Shown here piece after piece: positions 1-5,363 of a stretch of DNA of 5,812 nucleotides. This DNA comes from Thiomargarita sp. GTDB taxonomy: Bacteria > Pseudomonadota > Gammaproteobacteria > Beggiatoales > Beggiatoaceae. Made by a program: the position numbers and the translations under genes. Under the pieces are notes generated by a model. That model was given only the letters and a program-made list of their open reading frames with translations. It searched no databases and was not told the DNA's origin. The stretch spans positions 1-5,812 of the forward strand of contig JAUXCJ010000096.1 of the NCBI GenBank assembly GCA_030618965.1, in the 5' to 3' direction. Position 1 is the stretch's first letter, and the number at the start of each line of letters is the position of its first letter.

Positions 1-70
1 AAAACCAAGCTATTTCAATATTTCAAGATTAGACTTATCCCTTAATAAGATAAACGAGCATGTCCACCAT

Positions 71-198
71 TTCTCCCTCCCCCCTAACCCCCTCCCGCTG
101 GGAGGGGGAACTTACACCACGGGACAAATACCTTTAATTTAGCTCACTGGGTGGTGAGATCCCCCCTCCCAGCGGGAGGGGGTTAGGGGGAGGGAGAA
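71..198. repeat. Long G/C-rich inverted repeat (arms about 39 bp, loop about 50 nt)
   Basis: The left arm (71-109) begins TTCTCCCTCC and the right arm (160-198) ends GGAGGGAGAA. They are reverse complements apart from one-base differences in the lengths of C/G runs (six C versus five, five G versus six). Each arm contains its own hairpin, CCCTCCC-GCT-GGGAGGG. The 50-nt loop adds a short CACCAC/GTGGTG pairing (115-120 with 151-156). The sequence is very different in composition from the AT-rich surroundings and looks like a dispersed intergenic repeat of the MITE or REP type. No transposase is visible and no T-run follows the stem, so a classical intrinsic terminator is not supported. The transcript would form a very stable hairpin. 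Confidence 0.9.
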
Positions 199-202
199 GT
201 TT

Positions 203-222
203 ATTCTACAATTATGTAGAAT
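203..222. promoter_or_regulatory. Perfect 8-bp dyad, possible operator
   Basis: ATTCTACA (203-210) and TGTAGAAT (215-222) form a perfect inverted repeat with a 4-nt spacer. The size and spacing suit a dimeric regulator, and the site lies upstream of the AT-rich putative ccmH promoter. It also directly abuts the end of the large inverted repeat, so it may instead belong to that repeat's insertion footprint. The regulator cannot be named from this sequence. Confidence 0.4.
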
Positions 223-241
223 CGAATGTTATTATAACAAC

Positions 242-269
242 TTGATAATTAATTTTCTCAATACATAAT
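242..269 (+). promoter_or_regulatory. Candidate sigma-70 promoter before ccmH
   Basis: TTGATA (242-247, five of six matches to TTGACA) is followed after 16 nt by CATAAT (264-269, five of six matches to TATAAT). A perfect TATAAT also occurs at 270-275, but its spacing of 22 nt to TTGATA is too long. The region is very AT-rich, so chance matches are likely and the call is weak. No clear Shine-Dalgarno sequence lies just before the ccmH ATG at 302; only an A-rich stretch is seen. Confidence 0.3.
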
Positions 270-301
270 TATAATTTATTAATTGATCCAAATTAAAAAA
301 T

Positions 302-760
302 ATGAACAAAATCCTCTTTATTGTCATGCTATTTACTTTATCACATAGTCTCTATGCGGTTGACAAAAACCCCATAGAATTTGAAAACCCTGAGCAAGAA
401 CAACGCTATAAAATGCTGATAGATGAGTTACGCTGTGTTGTTTGTCAAAACCAATCGGTGGGAGATTCCAATGCCGAATTAGCTCAAGATATCCGTGAAT
501 TAGTCCGTAATCAAATCCGTGCTGGGGAAAGTAACCAACAAATTACTGACTTTATGGTTGAGCGTTATGGCGAGTTTGTCCTGTATAATCCCCCTCTTAA
601 CACTAAGAACTATGTCCTATGGTATGGACCGTTGGCGTTATTGTTGTTAGCATTTATCATGTTAGTGTATTTTATTCGCCGCCATGCCAAAACGACTGCC
701 ACACCGCCTAGCTTGACTGATGAAGAACGTCTTAAAATTAACGAAGTACTTAAAAAATAA
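302..760 (+). CDS. ccmH: Cytochrome c maturation protein CcmH (short form)
   Basis: CcmH is the membrane-anchored periplasmic thiol-disulfide protein of cytochrome c maturation System I. It takes part in keeping the apocytochrome CXXCH cysteines reduced before haem attachment by the CcmF/CcmH/CcmI complex. The 152-residue product has a signal peptide (about 1-19, likely cleavage after LYA), the family signature LRCVVCQNQS at 43-52 with redox cysteines C45 and C48, the conserved helical segment with AQDIRELVRNQI (61-72), and a membrane helix at about 105-126 followed by RRHAK. The length matches the short Pseudomonas-type CcmH rather than the long E. coli form, which carries a fused CcmI-like part. 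The next gene starts 8 bases after the stop and encodes CcmI, which confirms the context. The start is the only ATG giving a complete signal peptide, although its ribosome binding site is poor. Confidence 0.96.
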   Translation: MNKILFIVMLFTLSHSLYAVDKNPIEFENPEQEQRYKMLIDELRCVVCQNQSVGDSNAELAQDIRELVRNQIRAGESNQQITDFMVERYGEFVLYNPPLNTKNYVLWYGPLALLLLAFIMLVYFIRRHAKTTATPPSLTDEERLKINEVLKK

Positions 761-768
761 GGAAATTT

Positions 769-2025
769 ATGCAAGAATTTTTAATAATTGCCGTCATATT
801 GACGCTAATAGCCATCGCCTTTGTAGTGCCACCACTATTGAAAAAAAAACCGAATAGTACCACAGAGAAAAATACTCAAACGAGCGATGTTGATCGCAAT
901 GCCATGAATGTGAGTATTTACAAAGAACACCTCGCTGAGTTAGAACAGGAAAATTTGACAACCGAACAACTTGCACAGTCCAAACAAGAGTTAGAAAAAA
1001 CTCTGGCGCAAGATTTAGCAATTGCTGAGGGGGGGGTTAGCAATCAAGCTCGTGCTCGTTGGGCAACGAGCATCATTGTTGCAATCGCTATTCCTGTTTT
1101 AGCGATGGGTAGCTATTGGAAATTGGGTGCATGGGATTTCTTCACTAAAGCAGAGGCGCAACCCACAACAGAATCACACTCAAATACAGCCTCTGAATTT
1201 GATGAAATAGTAACTAAGTTAGTCGCTCGCCTAGAAAAGCAACCTAATGATTTACAAGGCTGGCGAATGCTGGCACGTTCTTATGCCGTTATGGGTGATT
1301 ACGCAAAAACCGTCCAAACTTACAATAAGATAATGGCGCGTTTTGGAGATCAACCCGATGTTCTCTCTGATTATGCCGAATTTTTAGCCCAATCTAATCA
1401 AGGGAAATTTATTGGACTACCCACTCAGTTGTTAAAAACAGCTTTGGATGTTGATTCTAAGCATATAAAAGCCTTATGGCTTGCTGGGCTTGCAGCAATG
1501 GAAAGATTGGATTACGAAGCGGCTGTAAAGCATTGGCAAGTTGTGTTGGTACAATTACCAGCAGATGAAACTAAAATTAAAAAAGTGTTAGAAGGGCAGA
1601 TTGCAAAAGCGCAAGAGCACATTCAAGGCAGTAGCCCAGCAGCTCCTATAGCAAAACAAAGCCCTGACGTGAAAAAGGTGAGTAAAATTGAAGTACAAGT
1701 CAATTTAGCACCTGATTTACAAGATAAGCTCAAACCTAATGATACATTATTTATCTACGCTCGTGCGACAACAGGCTCTCCGATGCCGCTGGCTATCCTC
1801 AGAAAATCGGCCAGTGAACTGCCAATCACTGTGACATTGGATGACAGTATGGCAATGATGCGAGATAAAAATTTGTCTTCAGTTCAAGAAGTTACTATTA
1901 TGGCTCGCATATCAAGTAGCGGTGGAGCGAGGTTACAATCTGGAGATTTAGTGGGAGAAGTAACACCGGTTGTGCTAAGCCAGCAAGATAAGGTTGAAGT
2001 CACGATTAATCGGATTGCACCTTAG
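769..2025 (+). CDS. ccmI: Cytochrome c biogenesis protein CcmI (TPR protein)
   Basis: CcmI is the apocytochrome c chaperone of System I. It binds the C-terminal helix of apocytochromes and presents them to CcmH and CcmF at the periplasmic face of the inner membrane. The 418-residue protein shows the CcmI-1 layout: membrane helix at about 4-22, a cytoplasmic loop (about 25-96) with YKEHLAELE and a charged helical segment, and a second membrane helix at about 98-116. The CcmI-2 part follows, with tetratricopeptide-like repeats (about 144-262, including GWRMLARSYAVMGDYAKTVQTY, 164-185) and a C-terminal beta-rich domain (about 306-417, with LFIYARATTGSPMPLAILR). An AAGGA ribosome binding site (759-763) sits 5 nt before the ATG and overlaps the ccmH stop region, so the genes are probably co-transcribed. 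Two homopolymer runs lie in the coding sequence: nine A (841-849) and eight G (1029-1036). Confidence 0.95.
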   Translation: MQEFLIIAVILTLIAIAFVVPPLLKKKPNSTTEKNTQTSDVDRNAMNVSIYKEHLAELEQENLTTEQLAQSKQELEKTLAQDLAIAEGGVSNQARARWATSIIVAIAIPVLAMGSYWKLGAWDFFTKAEAQPTTESHSNTASEFDEIVTKLVARLEKQPNDLQGWRMLARSYAVMGDYAKTVQTYNKIMARFGDQPDVLSDYAEFLAQSNQGKFIGLPTQLLKTALDVDSKHIKALWLAGLAAMERLDYEAAVKHWQVVLVQLPADETKIKKVLEGQIAKAQEHIQGSSPAAPIAKQSPDVKKVSKIEVQVNLAPDLQDKLKPNDTLFIYARATTGSPMPLAILRKSASELPITVTLDDSMAMMRDKNLSSVQEVTIMARISSSGGARLQSGDLVGEVTPVVLSQQDKVEVTINRIAP

Positions 2026-2034
2026 ACTAAGCTT

Positions 2035-2085
2035 GGAGTGCAAGGTTACCTTGCACGAGTCGGGCGCAAGGTAACCTTGCACTCC
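2035..2085. repeat. 51-bp palindromic element, copy 1
   Basis: Two perfectly complementary 20-bp arms (2035-2054 starting GGAGTGCAAGG, and 2066-2085 ending CCTTGCACTCC) enclose the 11-nt core ACGAGTCGGGC. Each arm is itself an odd palindrome, GCAAGGT-N-ACCTTGC; in the left arm this extends to 9-bp arms (GTGCAAGGT-T-ACCTTGCAC). The element begins 9 bases after the ccmI stop. RNA from it would form a strong hairpin, which could protect or end the ccmI transcript, but there is no T-run of an intrinsic terminator. A second copy at 3501-3551 is its full reverse complement with one difference, while the right flanking sequence GACACACTGAAAA (2086-2098) is in the same orientation in both. Confidence 0.95.
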
Positions 2086-2141
2086 GACACACTGAAAACT
2101 AAACCAGAGTTCATAAAACCATGTCGAAAAATGTTGATGTT
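2086..2141 (+). repeat. Copied dehydrogenase leader and start (direct repeat, copy 1)
   Basis: GACACACTGAAAA (2086-2098) recurs at 3552-3564. AGTTCA, TAAAA and the first 20 coding bases at 2121-2140 recur at 3596-3615 with a single difference (G for C in the second codon). The match covers the ribosome binding site region and the codons for MSKNVDV, then stops abruptly at about 2141. Together with the palindrome it makes a direct repeat of about 107 bp here and about 116 bp at 3501-3616. The other copy has an extra AATTTACGTT segment. Confidence 0.9.
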
Positions 2142-2573
2142 GACATGAGTAGATTACGCGCCTTATATCCTGCACGTATTTGGCCAGAAGATGGTGTGTA
2201 TTATGTGCAATTTTCTGATATTGAGAACGGGTTTACGTTTGGAGAAAGCTTGATTGAAGCTAAGGAAATGGCAGCCGATGTACTAAGTTCTTTGTTAAGC
2301 TCTGCCTTAGCACATAATGAACCTATAGTTTTTCCACAACAAACCGAAGGTAAAGATATTTATCTGATTGCACCAAATGCTAAAGTTCAAGTAGCTCTTT
2401 TGTTGCATTTTACACGAGCAAATTTGCCCCTAGAACAAGTAGCAACCGCGATGGGTAGCACTTGGCAAGCGATCCAAAAAATCGAGCCAAGTCAGGCTAA
2501 TCCAACTTTATCTCAATTGCAAAAAGTGGCACAGGCTTTAGGCAAGGAATTGGTGATTGAATTTCGAGGTTGA
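2121..2573 (+). CDS. Orphan HicB-like antitoxin with C-terminal HTH
   Basis: This is a HicB-family protein of 150 residues. In complete type II systems, HicB binds and neutralises the HicA mRNA interferase and represses its own promoter. The partial RNase-H-like HicB fold spans about 13-75 (YPARIWPEDGVYYVQFSDIE, 16-35, then the GFTFGESLIEAKEMAADVL helix region). A Cro/C1-type helix-turn-helix spans about 93-146, with LPLEQVATAMGSTWQAIQKIE as the HTH core. No HicA gene is adjacent: the palindrome and ccmI lie upstream and the pentapeptide gene downstream. The first eight residues (MSKNVDVD) are not typical of HicB and duplicate the start of the downstream dehydrogenase. The natural HicB start is probably Met9 (ATG at 2145), but no ribosome binding site precedes it, whereas 2121 has a modest AGAG 11 nt upstream. 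It may act as a stand-alone DNA-binding regulator; that is inference. Confidence 0.85.
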   Translation: MSKNVDVDMSRLRALYPARIWPEDGVYYVQFSDIENGFTFGESLIEAKEMAADVLSSLLSSALAHNEPIVFPQQTEGKDIYLIAPNAKVQVALLLHFTRANLPLEQVATAMGSTWQAIQKIEPSQANPTLSQLQKVAQALGKELVIEFRG

Positions 2574-2630
2574 ACTACAGCAATATGGCAACAATGTTAT
2601 TGATATTACTAGATAAGTGAGTATATACAG

Positions 2631-3485
2631 ATGATTAAAATTAGAAATAAAAATACCGGAAATGTACTCTTGAGTCTGCATGCTGACAGACTTGTCGGCG
2701 CAGACTTGCGTGAAGCCGACTTAAGCGAAGCCGATTTAAGCCATGCCGACTTGCGTGATGCTAATTTGTTCCATGCTGATTTATCTTATGCCAACCTTGA
2801 ACATGCACAACTACAAAATGCAAATCTCATCGGCGCCCATCTTCCCTATAGCAAACTTAATTATGCCGATTTAAGAGAAGCGCGGTTAAGTGATGGCAAC
2901 CCATTCAGTGCAGCTATGTTACACCAAGCTGAATTGCACCAGGCTAAATTACAAGAAAGTCATTTGCGTTATGTAGATTTACATGACGCTGATCTTTCTT
3001 ATGCTGATTTGACCAATGCTTTTTTGCAAGGGGCTGATTTGCATAGTGCAAATCTTAAATATACGCTTTTATGCGGTGCGATGTTCATTGATGCTGATTT
3101 GAGTGGTAGCGATTTGAGATATAGCAATTTATGCAATAGCCATTTTAACAGTGCTAACATGAAAAATGCTAATCTCAGTGAAGCCTTTTTAAATAATGAC
3201 GAATATTCAAAACCCGCAAGCTTGATAAGAGCAAATTTAACCCGCGCCATTTTAGTGGCTGCCCGTTTAAGTCACGCCATATTGAAAGAAGCCAATTTTT
3301 ATCATGCTAATTTACGCAATACCGATTTATCTTATGCCCTATTAGGTGGGGCGCACATGCGCCGTGCCAATGTAGAAGGGGCAGATTTTACTGGGGTTGA
3401 ACTGGCTGCTGTTGTGATGGACTTTGCCAATTTTTCCAAAGCCAAAAATGCGGACATTCCTTCCTATAAAAAGAATTTACGTTAA
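2631..3485 (+). CDS. Pentapeptide-repeat protein
   Basis: The 284-residue protein is built almost wholly of A(D/N)LXX pentapeptide repeats from about residue 22 to 270. The purest part is GADLREADLSEADLSHADL (23-41). Such repeats fold into a right-handed four-sided beta-helix. Some family members mimic DNA and protect gyrase (Qnr, MfpA); the role of most is unknown, and nothing here points to a gyrase function. The N-terminus MIKIRNKNTGNVLLSLHADRL is a short cap seen in other pentapeptide proteins. The repeat is interrupted at about 87-97 and 188-199 (NNDEYSKPASLI), where loops may project from the helix. There is no signal peptide or membrane helix, so it is probably cytoplasmic. A weak AAGTGAG (2615-2621) precedes the ATG. 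It follows hicB by 57 bases and is probably co-transcribed with it. The last four codons and the bases after the stop are duplicated downstream at 3564-3588. Confidence 0.9.
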   Translation: MIKIRNKNTGNVLLSLHADRLVGADLREADLSEADLSHADLRDANLFHADLSYANLEHAQLQNANLIGAHLPYSKLNYADLREARLSDGNPFSAAMLHQAELHQAKLQESHLRYVDLHDADLSYADLTNAFLQGADLHSANLKYTLLCGAMFIDADLSGSDLRYSNLCNSHFNSANMKNANLSEAFLNNDEYSKPASLIRANLTRAILVAARLSHAILKEANFYHANLRNTDLSYALLGGAHMRRANVEGADFTGVELAAVVMDFANFSKAKNADIPSYKKNLR

Positions 3486-3588
3486 AAACAGGAGTTCATT
3501 GGAGTGCAAGGTTACCTTGCGCCCGATTCGTGCAAGGTAACCTTGCACTCCGACACACTGAAAAATTTACGTTGAAAACAGGAGTTCA
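3474..3588 (+). repeat. 25-bp direct repeats flanking palindrome copy 2
   Basis: The 25 bases at 3474-3498 (AATTTACGTT...GGAGTTCA, including the last codons and stop of the pentapeptide gene) recur at 3564-3588 with one difference (GTTA versus GTTG). They bracket the palindromic element and its right flank with a 90-bp offset. The downstream copy also supplies the AGGAG ribosome binding site (3580-3584) of the dehydrogenase gene. This could be a target duplication made when the element inserted, or a tandem duplication from replication slippage. Copy 1 of the element has no comparable flanking repeat. Confidence 0.9.
3501..3551. repeat. 51-bp palindromic element, copy 2 (inverted core)
   Basis: The 20-bp arms (3501-3520 and 3532-3551) are identical to those of copy 1 at 2035-2085, but the 11-nt core reads GCCCGATTCGT. 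That is the reverse complement of the copy 1 core with one base changed. The flank to the right, GACACACTGAAAA (3552-3564), is in the same orientation as in copy 1, so the palindrome has flipped relative to its flank. It lies 15 bases after the pentapeptide stop and 44 bases before the dehydrogenase ATG. A stable hairpin at this place could attenuate read-through or protect mRNA ends; no T-run follows. Confidence 0.95.
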
Positions 3589-3595
3589 CTAAAAC

Positions 3596-4981
3596 ATGTC
3601 CAAAAATGTTGATGTCGCCATTATTGGCGCGGGTACTGCTGGCTTAAATGCCTTTAGCAAAGTCAGGCAAAAAACGGCCAATGTTGTTCTTATTAATGAT
3701 GGCCATTATGGTACAACTTGTGCCAGAGTCGGTTGTATGCCATCAAAAGTCCTGATTGAAGTGGCTAAAGAATTTTCCAGAAGGCAACATTTTGACGATT
3801 TTGGCATTAATGGTAATTTGACAATTGACGGCACACAAGTGATGAAGCATGTTCGTAAAATGCGCGACTGGTTTGTTGGGCGTGTTATGCAGAGTGTCGA
3901 TAAAATTGGCGATAAAAATATCAAAGGGCGGGCGCGATTTATAGAACCGCAAATCTTAGAAGTCAATGGCGAACGCATTCATGCCAAAAAAATTATTATC
4001 GCCACTGGTTCACGTCCGATTATGCCCCCCAAATGGCGCGAACTCGGTGTCATAACAACCGACGAATTTTTTGAATTAGAAACCTTACCCGATTCAATGG
4101 CAATCGTTGGGCTAGGTGCTATCGGCAGTGAACTGGGACAAGCATTAGCACGTCTTGGTGTCAGAGTAGTTGGCGTTGAAATGCAATCTATGGTTTGTGG
4201 ACTCTCTGATCCAGAAGTGAACAAAGTAGCTATAGACGAGCTCTCCAAAGATTTTGAAATTTGGATGGAAAGCACAGCAGAACTTTCAAAAGTCAGCGAC
4301 GGCATTAAAGTTGAAACCACTGATGGGCGTTCAACCACAGTAGAAATGGTTTTAGCCTCTCTCGGACGTAGTCCTAATAATGACGACTTGGGACTTGAAG
4401 TCTTTGGATTAGAAAATAATTTCAAAGACATGATCAACCAGAATACGATGCAACTTGCAGACTTTCCGGTATTTGTAGCGGGAGATGTCACCAGCCTTAA
4501 ACCGATCCTACATGAAGTAGCAGATGAAGGCGCGATTGCTGGCTATAACGCTGTCAGTGAATCAGTAGAAGCTTTTAAACGCCGTGTACCGCTGCGGATT
4601 GCCTTTACCGATCCACAAACAGTAGTTGTCGGAGCCTCTTTTGCCGAATTAGAAGGACAAGATATTATCATTGGAGAACGCAGCTTTAAAGTTCAAGGGC
4701 GTACCAAAGTAATGGCGCGTAATCATGGATTATTGCGGATTTATGCTGAACGCGAATCAGGACGTTTACTAGGTTCAGAAATGATGATACCAGATGGCGA
4801 ATATCTTGGACACTTTTTAGCTATGGCAATTGAAAATAACCTAACAGTACGAGATGTGATGGTGACTCCATTCTATCATCCAACTATTTTGGAAGGACTT
4901 GATAATGCCCTCAATATGATTGCAGCCCAGCTTGAAGGTGGTAATAAAGCACCAGCCTTACGAAGGTTAAATCATAAATGA
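3596..4981 (+). CDS. lpdA: Dihydrolipoyl dehydrogenase (stand-alone, Lpd-like)
   Basis: This is a flavoprotein disulfide reductase of 461 residues, most like dihydrolipoyl dehydrogenase (E3), which reoxidises dihydrolipoamide with NAD+ in 2-oxoacid dehydrogenase and glycine cleavage complexes. Visible motifs, in order: FAD-binding GAGTAG (11-16), redox disulfide C42-ARVG-C47 within TTCARVGCMPSK, ATGSRP (136-141), NAD-binding GLGAIG (172-177) with E195 at the end of the second strand, second FAD motif FVAGDV (293-298), and the dimer-domain catalytic pair H428 and E433 in HPTILE. The acidic E195 suggests NAD rather than NADP. There is no heavy-metal domain or C-terminal cysteine pair, so it is not a canonical mercuric reductase. 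No E1 or E2 genes are nearby, so its partner is unknown and the precise substrate is less sure than the fold. AGGAG (3580-3584) lies 11 nt upstream of the ATG. Its first seven codons also occur at the start of hicB. Confidence 0.88.
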   Translation: MSKNVDVAIIGAGTAGLNAFSKVRQKTANVVLINDGHYGTTCARVGCMPSKVLIEVAKEFSRRQHFDDFGINGNLTIDGTQVMKHVRKMRDWFVGRVMQSVDKIGDKNIKGRARFIEPQILEVNGERIHAKKIIIATGSRPIMPPKWRELGVITTDEFFELETLPDSMAIVGLGAIGSELGQALARLGVRVVGVEMQSMVCGLSDPEVNKVAIDELSKDFEIWMESTAELSKVSDGIKVETTDGRSTTVEMVLASLGRSPNNDDLGLEVFGLENNFKDMINQNTMQLADFPVFVAGDVTSLKPILHEVADEGAIAGYNAVSESVEAFKRRVPLRIAFTDPQTVVVGASFAELEGQDIIIGERSFKVQGRTKVMARNHGLLRIYAERESGRLLGSEMMIPDGEYLGHFLAMAIENNLTVRDVMVTPFYHPTILEGLDNALNMIAAQLEGGNKAPALRRLNHK

Positions 4982-5346
4982 ATCAACAACATGTTGTAGT
5001 ATTAGGCGCAAGTCCAAAAGAAAAACGCTACTCTAATCAAGCCGTGCGTGAACTGCTAGAACATGGGCATCACGTTTACCCTGTACATCCCCTGTCTACT
5101 GAAATACACGGCCAAAGCTGCGTCAAGCATCTTGATGAAATTACTAGCAATATAGACACATTAACGCTTTATGTTGGCAAAGAAAGATCAACAAAATTGA
5201 TAAATAACATTTTATCAATGAAACCAAAGCGCATTATCATGAATCCAGGCGCAGAAAATGAATTACTAGAAGCTAAAGCCAAAGAAATTGATATTGAAGT
5301 AGTTATAGGTTGTACCTTGGTAATGCTTAGAACTGGGCAATTTTAG
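4978..5346 (+). CDS. CoA-binding protein (CoA_binding_2 / YccU-like)
   Basis: This is a 122-residue Rossmann-fold protein of the YccU-type CoA-binding family, related to the CoA-binding domain of succinyl-CoA synthetase alpha chains. Family motifs visible are VVVLGASPKEKRYSN (6-20, the nucleotide-binding loop), HHVYPVHP (31-38), TLTLYVGKE (61-69), IIMNPGAENEL (86-96) and the C-terminal GCTLVMLRTGQF (111-122), which is highly typical of the family end. The length is slightly shorter than the usual 130-140 residues but the protein is complete. The ATG overlaps the dehydrogenase stop codon by four bases (ATGA), so the two genes are translationally coupled, and GAAGG (4962-4966) may serve as ribosome binding site. 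Members bind CoA but their cellular role is not established. The pairing with a lipoamide dehydrogenase hints at acyl-CoA metabolism; that is inference. Confidence 0.93.
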   Translation: MNQQHVVVLGASPKEKRYSNQAVRELLEHGHHVYPVHPLSTEIHGQSCVKHLDEITSNIDTLTLYVGKERSTKLINNILSMKPKRIIMNPGAENELLEAKAKEIDIEVVIGCTLVMLRTGQF

Positions 5347-5363
5347 GTTATGGCAAGAAACTG

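Larger units (their letters stand above)
1..301. other. Non-coding leader region upstream of ccmH
   Basis: No gene can be supported here. The open frames entering from the left edge are short. The longest runs to a stop near 141, but it reads straight through the C/G-rich repeat and does not resemble the end of CcmG/DsbE, the gene expected before ccmH. The region holds a large inverted repeat (71-198), a perfect small dyad (203-222) and an AT-rich stretch (223-301) leading into the ccmH start. A gap of this size inside a ccm operon would be unusual, so either the operon is interrupted by the repeat or ccmH-ccmI are separated from the other ccm genes. The window cannot decide between these. 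Confidence 0.7.

Noticed and set aside
2035..2085. Intrinsic terminator after ccmI
   Set aside because: The stem is strong, but no run of T follows it on either strand, so it is recorded as a repeat element only.
1975..2175. Reverse-strand open frame across palindrome copy 1
   Set aside because: It runs through the inverted repeat and the ends of two real genes and has no recognisable domain.
2999..3250. Reverse-strand open frame of 83 codons within the pentapeptide gene
   Set aside because: It is the mirror of the periodic 15-bp repeat, which avoids stops on both strands; the + strand frame is a clear protein family.
2631..3485. Qnr-type quinolone resistance protein
   Set aside because: The pentapeptide repeats are shared, but the length (284 residues) and the interruptions do not match Qnr (about 218 residues), and no Qnr-specific loops can be recognised.
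3979..4491. Reverse-strand open frame of 170 codons within the dehydrogenase gene
   Set aside because: It has low-complexity, Ser/Pro/Thr-rich content with no recognisable domain and lies opposite strong dehydrogenase motifs.
3596..4981. Mercuric or glutathione reductase in place of dihydrolipoyl dehydrogenase
   Set aside because: There is no N-terminal metal-binding domain or C-terminal cysteine pair as in MerA. The acidic residue after the second Rossmann motif favours NAD over the NADP of glutathione reductase. Some doubt on substrate remains.
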